Positions 11,591 to 23,468 of a DNA stretch of 64,000 bases are shown piece after piece; within the stretch, counting starts at the first letter, position 1, and each line of letters begins with the position of its first letter. The stretch comes from Aporrectodea caliginosa (taxonomy: Eukaryota; Annelida; Clitellata; Crassiclitellata; Lumbricidae). The notes under the pieces are model-generated. The model was not told the DNA's origin, ran no database searches, and saw only the letters and a list, made by a program, of their open reading frames with translations. The stretch covers positions 656,001 to 720,000 of the forward strand of contig JACEVL010000494.1 of assembly GCA_020284085.1 (NCBI GenBank), read 5' to 3'. Both the position numbers and the translations under genes were made by a program.

Positions 11591-13169
11591 CTAATATACA
11601 TATGCATACAAAACAATTATTCCACGCATTTATTAGATGACATACATTATCCAAGTCTATAGTAGGCCTACAGGGAGGTACATGTAGCATACCGGAAGGT
11701 TTGATTTAAATTTAACTTTCTTGTCGTACTTTTTAAAGGTGCTGAGATTTGTTTTATTTCCTGGCCAATTCTGTCCTTTTTCGCTGCTTATAAAATGAGC
11801 TTTCATTATTTATTTATTGCTTTGTATTGCTTCTTGTGCTGTTTCTGTCACCGTCCGCCAACCTCCGTTTCTTCATTTTATAATCGCCCGAGGTAGAAAA
11901 GATCCCTCAGGCTCTAAGATAATAATAATAATATTATTATTATATATTATTATTATTATTATTATTATTATTGTTGTTGTAATAATATTATCATTATCGT
12001 TATCATTATCATTATCATATCATCATTATTATTATTATTATTGTCATTGTTGCTACTATCATTAGGAATAATGAATGTTTCAAGAACTGGACTATTTTTT
12101 CACGATTACTGAGAAATGTAATGACTATCGTACAGAAATAGGGGCCAAACTTTATAATATTATAAGCATCAGCTTTTGTAGTGCTCCTTTTGCACTCGTT
12201 TAAAAAAAATATTATTTCATAGTGCTTAGAATCAAGTTAATCATTTACTGCGTACTGCGTACTATACTGTTAGCATTGTTGTACAAAACTTGATGTTGCA
12301 CTGTTTGTCAAGGCTTTAGCTATCACTTATTCAGATTTTTGAAATGTTGTTCTATCTTTTCCTAGTTAGCGGGATCAAGATCCCTTTTGGGACTCTTCTT
12401 GCGGCCAATCTTGACATTTCATGTCGAAATGTAATGTGATTTGATATAGCTTCAATAAGAAAGTTTTGATTTTGATTTATTGATTTTGATTTGATATTAT
12501 GCTTGTTATTCACATGTGATCAGTGGTACAATAAAGAAGAATATATATGTATTTGTTTGCATTCATAGGCCACCCACAAACTAAATAAATATTCCTCTAA
12601 AATCTATTCACGCCTTTTCCACCTGCTGTGCCCTATTTCCTCGTGTTTTCAGTTTCTGTGACAGTGATCATGACTGCCACCTTGCATTGTCTATTGAATA
12701 TTGAGGCTGTTTTGCTCTGTGTCAAATCTGCTATGTGATACGCCTACCAATGACATTATATTACGCCTTGGGTTAAGTGCAAATTCATGTAGAACTTCTT
12801 TTAATACATCATGAGTTGTCTTTTTCATCAGTGTTTGATGATACTTAAATAATCCTGGACTAGTTAGACTTCTGAGTTTGGATATTGGCTAAATCAGCAT
12901 TATTTCCGTGCTCATAATGATACCTACATGTAGCTTTAGCGCAGTGAAGCATCAGCATTCATTCAATCTCAATCTCCAACCATTTTCTATCCTGAATAAA
13001 CCCTGGTGTAATGACTTTTACCTATTCGGCACTTCTGTCACGTGATGTTCTGATAGCCTCTCTCTATTCTGGCAACAACTCTTCAGAACTGACTTTTCAG
13101 TCAGTGCTTAAGCTAAATATTTGATTCCCTCCTGTTCCGAAATAATCGGTGTGACCGACTTTACATTTA

Positions 13170-13680
13170 TTTGGATGTATACAATCAGCGTTCTTCGGCA
13201 TTTTGCAAAGTTTTTGGTTCCACTGCGTGCAAAAATTCCTTCATCCTAATTCTTCATCTTCTTTCTTGGACTACTTTCAGCCAAAAAGCTCTTGCAGAGT
13301 TTCACCGACTTCGTTTCTTACCTGGCAACAGTTGTCTCCTTGATATCATTCCTATAGCCTATATTGTGCTTTGTAGTCCCACCCTCAGTGCTCGGAGCTC
13401 GCGCTTCTTTCGTTTGGTTGAGCATAGTCTTCTTCTCTCTGTCCCCTTCGCTCGCACCTCCACCAGGCAGAGCGGTGCCTTATTTGTGGTTGGCCCCTCG
13501 ACCTGGAATGGCCTCCCTCTGGCACCCCGCTCCCTTCCTAGAACCCCTTCTCAGGCATCCCTCTCTCAACTTAAAATGGTCCTATTTGGCCGCACCGGGG
13601 TTGGGAGCGTCTCTTAGTATAGTTCCATTGAAGAGGCGCTATACAAATTCAAGTAATGAATGAATGAATGAATGAATGTC
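13170..13680 (+). mobile_element. LINE 3' fragment, GAATGAAT-tail family
   Basis: Reads in two plus frames as a C-terminal LINE segment: SLLLSVPFARTSTRQSGALF and VGPSTWNGLPLAPRSLPRTP, then GAGGCGCTATACAAATTCAA and GAATGAATGAATG. Opposite in direction to the receptor gene, within its intron. Confidence 0.75.
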
Positions 13681-13896
13681 TTCTCTTCTTAAAGTGCGTT
13701 TTGCTGTCTTAAAAATTACATCTGTTATCAATTTCCTATCGCATGAGGATTGTATGTATGTAATTTTTATGTATGTATGATGTCATCATATATTTTTGTG
13801 GTAGTTAAAAACGTCGTGTTTATATTAAATTTTGTAAGTTTTGTGTATTATATGGCAATTTACGCAACAGTTTTAGGACTTTGATGTTTTACTTAC

Positions 13897-14063
13897 ATAA
13901 AAGACACGTCCTTCTGACGACAGGACTTTCTCGGTGCTTGTTATTCTCTGTCGCATGCTGCTGGCAAAAGTTCGAACCCTGTCCGGAACGGGATGCTTGT
14001 CTTGTTTCCATCTCAGAACCATAAAAATCACGAGGATGATCAATACAAGCAGGACCAACGACC
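13897..14063 (-). CDS. Receptor exon: transmembrane helix and juxtamembrane
   Basis: 167 nt, phase 1-0, acceptor aattgcag, donor GTAAGT. Encodes SLVLLVLIILVIFMVL followed at once by RWKQDK, a hydrophobic span with a basic stop-transfer, placing the following sequence in the cytosol. The rest (VRTFASSMRQRITSTEKV to VFY) is juxtamembrane. Confidence 0.85.
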
Positions 14064-14992
14064 CTGCAATTAATTACACACGAGAAACATATAGGCCTAC
14101 TAATCATACCAACAGCGGGATCGATACCCGCTACCTCCATACAGGTCGACTCAGCTTTCAACTCCCTGGGTGGTGACTGTAAAATGAGCCGTAGGACAGA
14201 TGGGCGCCTTGCATGGTTGCCGTACAGTTAAATTGGACTCCTATTGAACGTGTTATCATCTGTTACTACTATATCATGTAATCTTACTAGTCCATACGGT
14301 TTGTCATTTCGAATTAAAATAGCGAATATTAAAAACGCCATCTGAGCAGTGAAATAGTTAATTAAAATCCGGCCAGTGAATTTGAATGGAATGACTTGAA
14401 CCATTTTCAGACCAATTCCTTGCCGAGTTTGACTTTTAGCAGCGCTAGCGAGCAATCGCTTAATTTCTCGTATACAAATTTTCATACAGTCAAAAAGTTT
14501 AGTTTATTCAATTTAAGTATCAACATCGAGGCTTATTGCAAAGTTGTTTCTTCAGAATAATTTATATAGGCCCTAGATTAGAAAGACCTATCAAAGTTCA
14601 GACAGTCCATCCAACTCCATCGGCATTACCGCAATCAGATTATTTCTAATAGGCCTACTCCTAAGATTTTTTTTAAATATCACCGATAGTTATAAGGTTC
14701 TTAGGCGTGCAAAAGTCGCTGACGTCTCACATTGAAACACTGTTAGACCTAATGAATAGGAATATACTTATAATAGGCAACGTTTATATTCTATTTTCTT
14801 GCGAAACAACATGGCCCTGTTTGCCGTGAAGCTGGACTGTTTTCTTTGACACAGCCATTAACTATACAGCAATGCAGGGATTCAAGATTCGTTTCATGTT
14901 GTAATGGCTAGAATAAGAAAGCGAGTGCTGCAGTACGTCTCACAGTGCAGCATTGCTACACAAAAGAGTTAACTCTATCATTCGCCACTTAC

Positions 14993-15034
14993 CGATTGCA
15001 ATGGCTAACAGCGCTCCAGGAGTAAATAGAGTAA
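14993..15034 (-). CDS. Receptor microexon (42 nt): start of the transmembrane helix
   Basis: 42 nt, phase 1-1, acceptor ttttacatttag, donor GTAAGT. Encodes TLFTPGALLAIAIG. The last residues are hydrophobic and run directly into the transmembrane segment on the next exon, so the helix is split across two exons. Confidence 0.78.
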
Positions 15035-15059
15035 CTAAATGTAAAATAAAGCACATTTT

Positions 15060-15185
15060 AAAATAACAGCAAATGTACATGCGTGTATGCATGTAAGCAT
15101 GTAAACATGTAAGTAAGTATGTATGTATGCATTTATGTATGTAAGTCTGTGTGTGTATGTATGTATGTGTGTAATGTAAGGTGCT
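15060..15185. repeat. TGTA/ATGT microsatellite
   Basis: Imperfect ATGT/GTAA repeats just upstream of the transmembrane microexon. Confidence 0.7.
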
Positions 15186-16083
15186 ACTTTACGAATGAAG
15201 ACAACTCGTTCTAGAGTATAAAAGAATGTATAATATAAAACAAAATCCGTAATAGTAACACACATACAACCTTATCGAAGAACATCAGATCCTCACGTCT
15301 CCTTGTCTCGAGAACGGTGAACATCAAACAAACAACTTGGTTGGCCACAGCGGACACGAAACCAACAGTTTAACTAGTTAACTAGAACTTATCTAGTACA
15401 TGGAAGTCTTGGTCAGTTCTACTGAAAATTCGACACCACACGGCAACAGGCCTAACGAAAACTGCCAAGCTTCGACGACGATTCTTTCACATTTGTTTAA
15501 ATAGGAGAGAACACTCCTTCTTAACTATACAGGATATATTTCATCAACAATCCTATTTTCTGTCTCTGTTACAGTAACGATATTCGTATATTTCTAGTAA
15601 GCATAACATCACGCCTACTTTTGATATATAGTTCAGTTCCATACTAAATATATTTAGCTTTATCCCGAATGTCTCTTCAATCTAGGACAAAGTACCGTTA
15701 ACAGTGTCTCGGTTGGGAAGGTCTCCCAACAGTATGTTTAGGTCCGTTAGATAGTCATTCGTTTAGCGCTTTAGAGACGTATAAAACGAGCTATAAGAAT
15801 GCCTTGATGCAACGCATACATATATATATATAGTCATTCATACACACAAAATACATTACGTACATATGTGCATACAATCATATAGACATGAGCATGAATA
15901 CATGTGTAGTATAGTCAGCATAGTAGGCAACAAAGCTTGGAAAGAGTGTGGTTGCAGAGAGATACAGAGGTGGACAGGGAGAGACAGAGAGATAATAAAA
16001 AACAGTAACGGAAACAAGTTGCAACGATTTATTTATTCAAAATTAAATGAGGTAAAAAAATGTATAGCAAATTTAATTCTTAC

Positions 16084-16120
16084 CAGGTCTGCATTTGGGA
16101 TCGCCTTTTTCAAATTTAAT
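16084..16120 (-). CDS. Receptor microexon (37 nt)
   Basis: 37 nt, phase 0-1, between a strong acceptor (tttctttatttaatag) and GTAAGA. Encodes IKFEKGDPKCRP. It was found because the 16.4 kb and 15.0 kb exons do not join in phase; this exon supplies exactly the missing phase change. Confidence 0.72.
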
Positions 16121-16433
16121 CTATTAAATAAAGAAAGAAACAATAACTTAGAACTATAATTCCATCTAATGTCAATGAAAAGCATTCTTGCAGTAAAGCT
16201 CAAAAGATCAAGATCACTGAAAAAGAAAAAGAGAAATTGACTGAGGTTGATATTATTATACAGTTGAACAATTTCGCGAATAGGATCGATTGGATATTAT
16301 ATAATGATCGTCAGACACAAATGAACTATTCCTACAGACAGAAGATCTGAATAAAAACAGATCACAGTCGATCAGCCTTATTATTGTGCTGGTCGCTAAT
16401 CAGTGTGGTTCGAACAATGCATGAGTAACTTAC

Positions 16434-16622
16434 TTGTAAAGGTTGTCTTGGTAAAACTGACTGCCCAGCTTGATTGAATACAACGTAAGTGAAAGTCATC
16501 TTTTGGTCAGCTCTGTAGTATCTGTCTATTGCGCAATGGTCGATGTCTACGAGAATGATGTATTCGAAGCATTCTCCGCTCTTTATACAATAGCAGTCGC
16601 TGCTTCCTCTCTTACAAACGGC
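16434..16622 (-). CDS. Receptor exon: cysteine-containing membrane-proximal ectodomain
   Basis: 189 nt, 63 codons, phase 0-0, acceptor gttgtag, donor GTAAGT. Encodes VCKRGSSDCYCIKSGECFEY, then IILVDIDHCAIDRYYRADQK and MTFTYVVFNQAGQSVLP. Five cysteines cluster in the first 35 residues, unlike the cysteine-poor exons before it. The second half again has the strand pattern. Confidence 0.78.
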
Positions 16623-16766
16623 CTACAACAGTTGGTTCATTGTACGTCCTTCAAAGTGTCGTCAGCGTCAGCAGTATTACTACAACTACTTACTACAACT
16701 ACTCTGCTTATTTATTCTCTACGGTATGTTAGTTGTTTCTAATTGGATTGATTATTTCAATAATCG

Positions 16767-17018
16767 AGGTATATTGGGTGGACACAGCATAGCACACCTA
16801 AAGTTGTACCGTAAAGTTAAGCCTGCGCCTATTGAACTTTCTGCCATGCATGAAGTCAGGCACAGCTCATTAACATAATAAGTTCTGTGTCCATCCAATT
16901 AATGACCTCATATAAATAATGCATCCAATAACGTCGATGACGTAACGTCATGCATGGCAAACGGATAGGCTTCACTGCTTCAGCATGAATCTCTTATGTT
17001 GTGTCCACTAATATACCT
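16767..17018. mobile_element. Small inverted-repeat element (MITE) in a receptor intron
   Basis: About 252 bp with ends AGGTATATTGGGTGGACACA and, at the right, the complement of AGGTATATTAGTGGACACAA. Internally, further paired copies of GGACACAG. No coding content and no clear target duplication. Confidence 0.6.
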
Positions 17019-17347
17019 ACGTCGATGATTTCAATAGAGTTCCAATTGCAAGACCTCGAATCATATTTTATGTCTTTATTGCACGTCATTCAAATTAAAC
17101 TGAAACAACTTAAATTACAATGAAATTGCAACTTAATTTTGTACAATCATCATAATAATTAAGGGTAGATTAAGTAAATCAATTAAACTACATTAAACTA
17201 AAACATTACGCTGCACCTAATCACCTTACATCGCATCACAATACAATGCATTTCTCCTGGATTTGATTCTTCGCATACATTACATATGTAAAATGTAAAC
17301 GCAAAATGAACATCTTATTCGAAGAAATATACATGTAGGATCCTTAC

Positions 17348-17495
17348 TAATGCCCTCTTTCGCCTCCTGTTTTCGGGTCTCAGTTTTGTAGCCTTTGCTG
17401 TGCCGCTGGTAATGTTACCCGTGTAGAATGAAACAGTAATCCAGTATTGGACTTCTGCAATGCCACTCTGCTCATCGCGCGCCTTGATTTGAACA
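17348..17495 (-). CDS. Receptor exon: ectodomain strands and basic run
   Basis: 148 nt, phase 2-0, acceptor aatttcag, donor GTAAGG. Encodes VQIKARDEQSGIAEVQYWIT, repeating the SGI-x-x-x-x-Y pattern of the previous exon, so a further copy of the same sandwich unit begins here. It ends with a basic run, RPENRRRKRAL, that resembles a furin-type cleavage site (RRRKR). Cleavage there is inference. Confidence 0.8.
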
Positions 17496-17905
17496 CTGAA
17501 ATTGAAAAACGTAAAGCATACAAACACTAGAGTAGGCCTACTTCTGTCGATTGCAATAAACAGGCCTGGTGTAGACATTTTAAGTTCGAGGTCAAGAGAT
17601 TGTAGGCCCTTGGATTAAATTACAAAACGTCTAAGCTAAAAGCCATACATCCAGGTTAAATGGGGCGTACGCCCATCTTGACCCTGAATAATCCATTGAA
17701 GGATTCAATGAGACGGTATGGGCGATTTTTACGTTTCAACTTAAGTCCAATGTTTCTCAGATAAGGAAGTTTTTTCTGGCTCTTTTGTGTGATTTTTACA
17801 CCGAAAAATTACATATATGTTCCAATTACATGTACGAAACTGGAAACAGGTCCATAAGGAACATAGTCTTCATAAATATTTTCAGGCAGTGCTTGAAAAA
17901 TTCAC

Positions 17906-18768
17906 CTGCTCGTGTATTGATCATTAGAGTTTTCTCGCAGTACAGCAGGTGCATTATCGTCGATCTCAGGTGGAGATGTATCGAAGCAAATCTGGATCCG
18001 ATCCTCAAGATAATTGCCGACGACATCGAAGGCTCGCATCCAGGTGACGATCGTGTCATTCGGGGTCAGCCTTGGCATCACAAGTGTTGCCTGGAAAGCT
18101 TCGTGACTATAACCTCCCCAAGTTGATTCTCTCAGCTCTCTGATGGTTTCGTTGTTGTCTTCGCCAAAATCTCCACCTGGATTCAATCCAAAGCCACCTT
18201 GTTTGTCCACCTTGAAGGCCAGCCTGTATCCCACGGTGCCGTTGCTATGTTGTACGGCATGTATGGTTCTGTTTCCACCTGCGTCCACTAAGTCGTCATC
18301 GATCACGCCCGCCAAGGCCTCCACCCTGTATAACCATCCTTCGCTAACATGGACTGGATTCGTATATCTACCCTTCCAACTCAGGGTCAGTCTTGACATA
18401 CCATCTGTTTCCTCCCGTAGGGCTGATGTTATCCATCTGTATCCAGAATCCTTCGATGCCTGGTTCACTACAAAAGGTTCCTTGGTAGTTGTCATGTGGT
18501 TCTTGTCATCGTAAAGGACAATCTTTCTGGCTCTGGACGGATTTTGTGCTTTGTCGTATACAGTGAGTTCGATGGAGTACACACCAGGGGATGGAAACGT
18601 ATACGTGAATCTGTTGCTCGTAGTTACGGTCAGTTCATTTTCCAGTCTTTGAGGAGTTTGTAAAACATCGCCAGACGATTTGAGCAACCGATATATTTTC
18701 GCATGATATCTGTCTATCCCCGATTGGCTGTCAATCCAGTTGTAGAATTCGCCTTCAATGACAGCATT
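17906..18768 (-). CDS. Receptor exon: large ectodomain exon with PKD/HYR-like strands
   Basis: 863 nt, phase 0-2, acceptor gggttttag, donor GTGAAT; 287 residues (265-551). It opens with a W-x3-SGIDRY motif (WIDSQSGIDRYHAKIYRLL), then FTYTFPSPGVYSIELTVYD, a strand pattern like PKD or HYR-type beta-sandwich repeats. A second unit contains LTLSWKGRY and YRVEALAGV, then TWMRAFDVVGNY and CFDTSPPEIDDN. At least three N-x-S/T sites are present (GGNRT, SNGT, DNNET). The length and paired SGI-x-x-Y / DTSPP-type signatures suggest two to three repeated sandwich domains. The exact family is uncertain. Confidence 0.85.
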
Positions 18769-19636
18769 CTAAAACCCATTAAAACATCGATGCAAAAATA
18801 GAGCAATCAAAACGTTCCATGGTCCTGTTGAGACTCAGTTTGGTTGACTGTTGAAGAAATCGACCTTTACAATGTCTACTGTCGCCCTCAAGGATTACTA
18901 TAAATTTAGCCCATTACGCTGTTTGTGCTCTCTGCTTTCTTCACTGCGTGTTAAATTGTAAATGTTCTTCCAGAAAAGATATTCTGTACTCAGAAATGTA
19001 ATATCTTTATTTGTGCACTGTTCACTTTGACAGTGGCTTTTATCCCTCCTAAACAACCGGGCTCAATCCCTACCCTTCCCCCCGGACCGGGCGTCCCCTC
19101 TCTCCCAGATCCCATATTGCCGACGTGAATTTTAGCTCTTTTCTGATTGGAGAAATTTGACGTGTCTGTAGTTCATAGGTTTTGTCTTCTAAAATATCAA
19201 TCCAACTTCTATTTATGGGCAGATATATTTCATCAACCCATCTTCCATTGAGGCAAACAATTATTTTTATCAATACAGCTTTCATTTTAAATTGACCATA
19301 AATATAGGCAGTGCTTTTTTTTCAGCCAGAGCGGTCCGGGACGGCGTTCCGGTACCTTTTTCAGCCATTAAAGAATAATTTATTTAATTTAAATTTTTAA
19401 TCAAAAATTATATAAAATTATTTAGATACTTTAATTTAATGTATGTGCTCTCAGTGTTTATTGATACGGATATATATGAAACTTCGAAAACACACTTAAG
19501 CTTCATTGCTGATGATAATTCACAACTGTACGTAGATATCGTGCCCTTCCCATTTTTAGGAATCAAGAGGCCTATGTATAGTGCACGACCACATACATCA
19601 AGCGTAGCACACAGCGATGGTAAACATGAATCAAAC

Positions 19637-19832
19637 CTTGACTGCATCCTGTTTCAGAAAGATGGTTGCGTCCTTACAGCGTTTAGTTTGACGACAATGT
19701 GCTGGAGGTTTTGCATCGACCGCAAACAAAACCCGTCTCTCGATTACATTACTGCCGCGAATTTCCTCTGGTATACTTATTCCTTTGAGTTTCTTAAATC
19801 CACCCAAACGAGCGAAGACTTTAACTCCTATC
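19637..19832 (-). CDS. Receptor exon: ectodomain segment
   Basis: 196 nt, phase 2-0, strong acceptor (gtttttctgttgtcag) and donor GTTTGA. Encodes about 65 residues including IGVKVFARLGGFKKLKG, VIERRVLFAVDAKPPAHC and DATIFLKQDAVK. The alternating pattern suggests beta strands. It links the 22.1 kb exon to the large exon at 17.9 kb without breaking frame. Confidence 0.75.
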
Positions 19833-20463
19833 CTGACAACAGAAAAACGCCAAGAGCTTAGTGATGTGACTTTCATCTTTGTTCATGATACCACTTCAAT
19901 ATTTATGTTAAACGGAACTCTGAAGTCAATGTTTCCCATACTTTCCCATACTTTCCTTTTAGTGCAATAAACGTCGCGCATATGAACTTCGATGAAACGA
20001 TTGATGCACAATTTCACATGCGAGCAATGCCATTGAAATGAGCAAATGTTATAAATGAAAGGCCGACGCTCAAGTCGCTTTCCGACAGACAAATTATTAT
20101 TTATAGACTTCTTGGTCATAAACACATTAACAACGAGCTGTATTGGTTCCCAGTCACCTTTAGTATGTAGGCCTACTCGTGTGGTTAAAGAGTTACACTA
20201 TAACGACGTCTCAATGCACAGCAAGTAGGCACCAAAATCAGTAAAAGGCTGACATTCCGACGCTATAAAAGCTCCCTGAACCGTAATGAAATTATCTGGG
20301 ATTTTTATAATTATTTGGTTATGTTCACTTCTGTTACTTGGCCAGTTAAGGAGTCGACTCAATATTGGCCCACATCTACGGAGCTTAGAAAGTTCTTAAT
20401 CCAAAACGCGGCTGAACCCATGTGAAACGTTTCGATTACATTACTAGCCTATATTATGTATAT

Positions 20464-20464
<1 letters not shown>

Positions 20465-20533
<69 letters not shown>

Positions 20534-20561
20534 TAATAATAAAAATAATAATAATAAAAAA

Positions 20562-20601
<40 letters not shown>

Positions 20602-20602
20602 T
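20465..20602. repeat. (AAT)n microsatellite
   Basis: About 138 bp of nearly pure AAT/ATA triplets, giving a poly-isoleucine frame. It abuts the LINE fragment on the minus strand. Confidence 0.95.
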
Positions 20603-20609
20603 AATGTAA

Positions 20610-20985
20610 TTAGTATTGTATTGTATTTGAACACGTGTTATAGCGCCTCAACAAAATTTCCCATTCAGAGGCGCTCAAGTAATTTATATAGCGCTGCTCA
20701 CAGCCGAGGCCATTGAGTAGTGCTCCCAGTGCGAGAACCCCAAGAGAAGAAATAGGTTTTAAAAAGAGAGATGAAGACAATGATCCAGAAAGGAAAGTCT
20801 CACGCAAAGTGAAGGGAGGGGCATTCCATGAAGAGGGCCCAATGATTGCAAAGGATCGAGTTTGAGCAATCGTGGTCCTAGCTCGTGGGACAAAGAAGTC
20901 AGACCGGTCCAGAGATCGGAAAGGCCGATGAGAAGATGCAGAAAGAGTTATAGAAGAGGCAAATTGTTTACTTTCTTTCATGTTT
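20610..20985 (-). mobile_element. LINE 3' fragment (minus strand)
   Basis: The minus strand encodes HRPFRSLDRSDFFVPRARTT and FAIIGPSSWNAPPFTLRE, the C-terminal ORF2 segment of the L2-like family (compare the plus-strand copy at 22.8-23.4 kb). The tail follows toward 20610. Confidence 0.75.
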
Positions 20986-21138
20986 TTTTAGGTATTTCAG
21001 ATACAATATGGATCTTTTTAAAACGATTTAGTAAGCCCAGAGTCATCAAAGGCTTCTTTGGAGCTGACTCGTGTCCATTGTTTTTTAAGTAAACGGAAAA
21101 GATTGGTCGTAAAGTGTTTTTATTTAAGTAGGAATAGG

Positions 21139-21510
21139 TCATAGGTTTTCTTTGTATCTTGGTCCGCGCAAGCCTCCAAAACTGGAGACCATGCAGCTAA
21201 TAAGGGTGATGGGACTCAGAAATGCTGCCTTTCCTTCCTTCGTGACTTTTCTGCATGTTCCAGTGGTCTTTTGTTGTATTGATCCAAAGTCAAACCAGGA
21301 TGTGATTGGTAGGTGGTCAGAAATGTCTACTGCAATAATGGTGGATCCAATTACTCTGGGCCATGCAGGCATTAGTAAAGATATTATCTATGAGTGTGGA
21401 GGTTATACAGGTTGTTCTCTTGGGCCTAGCAATAACTGGTCGAAGATGATGGGCGGTAAAAATCTGCAGTGGCTGTATGATCATTTACTTTCAAAAGGTC
21501 CGTATTAAAG
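21139..21510 (-). mobile_element. LINE endonuclease remnant
   Basis: The minus strand carries VDISDHLPITSWFDF, matching the SDHLPI motif near the end of APE-type LINE endonucleases, in a short degenerate frame. No flanking reverse transcriptase. Confidence 0.5.
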
Positions 21511-22119
21511 TTGCCTATCAATATTATATCATTTGGGTTTTTTACATTTAATTGAGCAGACGATAACTTTCGCTGGAAAACACATTGAGATTTTGGCCAG
21601 GTGGTCTATAATTATATAGTTTGACCCCCATTGTGGACGCGCCCAATTCATTCAACGTCATATATAAGCCTAGCCTATAGGCCTAGGCTAGCGCCGACAG
21701 CGCCTCTGATTTGTTTTGCGCTTTAAGTGGCGCTATATAGGTGTTAATTGCAATTAAGATTACAGTACTGTTACAGAAGGATTGCACATTAAGTTGTACA
21801 TGCTCTGGAAGATATTTAAAGTGGCAAAGTATATGGCGGTTGTAACATAGAAGTCGTAATGTATACGACAAATCTAGTTTTAAATGTTCAGGCGATGTAA
21901 GGTGGAGAACAAGATATTTTAAGCTTTATCAACTCGATCCCCGTATTAGTTTTTACATTAATGACAACATGTTGAACCAACAAAGAACAAGGATAATTAC
22001 ATTGGGAAGGAATCCTGTCTGATTCCACTGTCGCAGCATTAAATGCGTAATTACAGTCAGACCATTCGCTTGACCTTGCCAAGGCTGAACTAATTGCTGA
22101 AACTTTCATTGCAACTTAC

Positions 22120-22240
22120 GTCGAATTTTCGTTCAGAGCAGTAACAGCGAATTCAGTCCATCTGATTGTCTGACTGGGACATTTCACGTTCTCTCTAGGT
22201 TCAAGATGGCTGTTTTTGCAGTCCTGCGGAAGGTTCTTAG
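22120..22240 (-). CDS. Receptor exon: short ectodomain segment
   Basis: 121 nt, phase 1-2. The acceptor used is tgtgtttag; a later AG (ccgcag) would bring a stop into frame. The donor is GTAAGT. Encodes about 40 residues beginning KNLPQDCKNSH and ending TEFAVTALNENS, with two cysteines. No family recognised. Phase agreement with both neighbours is the main support. Confidence 0.7.
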
Positions 22241-22384
22241 CTAAACACAGTGAAATAGAATACAACAAGTATTTAAAAATTAAAACTCTAGTCTCACAAT
22301 CATCCTTATCTAGCTGAAATATTGTAGTCTTCAGTTAATGAGAACTGTGAAGTGATGAAATCTGTGTAGACTATTAATATGGAT

Positions 22385-22762
22385 ATATTGTGATTTCATA
22401 TTCATAATATGGCATGGCATCATGTGGCATGGTATGATGTAACATGGCATAGCATAGTGTAGTATGGTATTGTATGACGCTGCATCTTAGTGTGGCATGG
22501 TATGGCGTGGCATGGCATAGCATGACATTGTAGGAAGTTTGGTATGGAATACTAGGGTATAGTATGGTATGACGAAATATTGGAAGGCATAGTGTTATGT
22601 GGTATTTATGGTATTGTATAGTACGAAATGACATGGTATAGAAGGAAGTGTGGTTTGGAAAAGTAGGGCAAGTATGGAATGATAAGAATGGTATGGCATA
22701 TTGTGATGTGCTTAGGCCTGTTACTGTATGGCAAGGAGTGACATGTTGGAAAGGCATGTCAT
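22385..22762. repeat. Degenerate GGCAT/GGTAT pentamer satellite
   Basis: About 375 bp built from TGGCA/TGGTA/TAGTA pentamers in loose tandem order. Flows directly into the LINE fragment at 22.77 kb. Confidence 0.75.
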
Positions 22763-22765
22763 GGC

Positions 22766-23400
22766 ATGCTGATCACATCCGTGACCTCTCTCGGTCCAGT
22801 TTCTATCATCTTAGACTTCTTTGAGCTGTCAGGCGATCTGCCCCTCCCTTCATTTTTCCTCAATAGTGCACCCTTACATTTTTGCTCACGCACTGATTAC
22901 TGTAACTCGCTGCTTATTGGTCTTCTGAAATCTAACCTGTCTTCGGTGCTAAATCCAGCTCCCCGCCTGATTGCCCGCCTTCCTCGCTTTTCACATAATA
23001 TTATCTTACTTTCAGGACAGAACACCTACACTGGTTTCCGCTTATGGTCCGTAGGCCTATTCAATTTAAAATTCTTTGCTTACCTCCGGCGCGTTCTGGG
23101 CCAAGCTCCATGCTATCTTTATGATTCTAATCGCCGTCCTCTCTCGGTTGCCTCTAGTCGTCCTCTTCGCTCTTTGGACCAGCATGACCTCTTAGTACCA
23201 AGGACTCGGACTGCTTAATGCTTACTTATGCCTCTGTTGGCCCTTCGCTTTAGAATGATCTAGCCTCTATGACTCACTCTTTGATCCTAACTTTGGGTAT
23301 CGATGAATTTGCCTGTTATCTTAATACTTGTCTCTTTTGGCGTGGCTCTTCGCACTGATTATATAGCATTGTGAAAGGCTCTTTATGACATTCGTAAATA
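22766..23400 (+). mobile_element. LINE 3' fragment (L2-like)
   Basis: The plus frame has RTDYCNSLLIGLLKSNLSSV, APRLIARLPRFSH, then PLRSLDQHDLLVPRTRTA: the thumb and C-terminal part of an L2/Crack-type ORF2. Frameshifts follow, and the 3' end is an AATACA-type tail near 23400. Confidence 0.8.
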
Positions 23401-23468
23401 CAATACAATGGCATGACATGCTAAGCTTGTGAACATAGCATTTGATTAAAGGAAAACAGTTGACTAAC

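Larger units (their letters stand above)
11386..13900. other. Receptor intron between kinase and juxtamembrane exons: repeats
   Basis: The 2.3 kb intron (11591-13896) holds an (ATT)n tract (about 11919-12060), a LINE-like tail of TTTGAT repeats (12450-12505), and a GAATGAAT-tailed LINE fragment (13170-13680). Nothing else was recognised. Confidence 0.6.

Noticed and set aside
18143..18514. 123-residue plus-strand frame
   Set aside because: Antisense shadow of the large receptor exon at 17906-18768.
19439..19861. 140-residue plus-strand frame
   Set aside because: Antisense of the receptor exon 19637-19832 plus intron; the minus strand has splice sites and matching phases.
20422..20604. Poly-isoleucine frame
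   Set aside because: AAT repeat.
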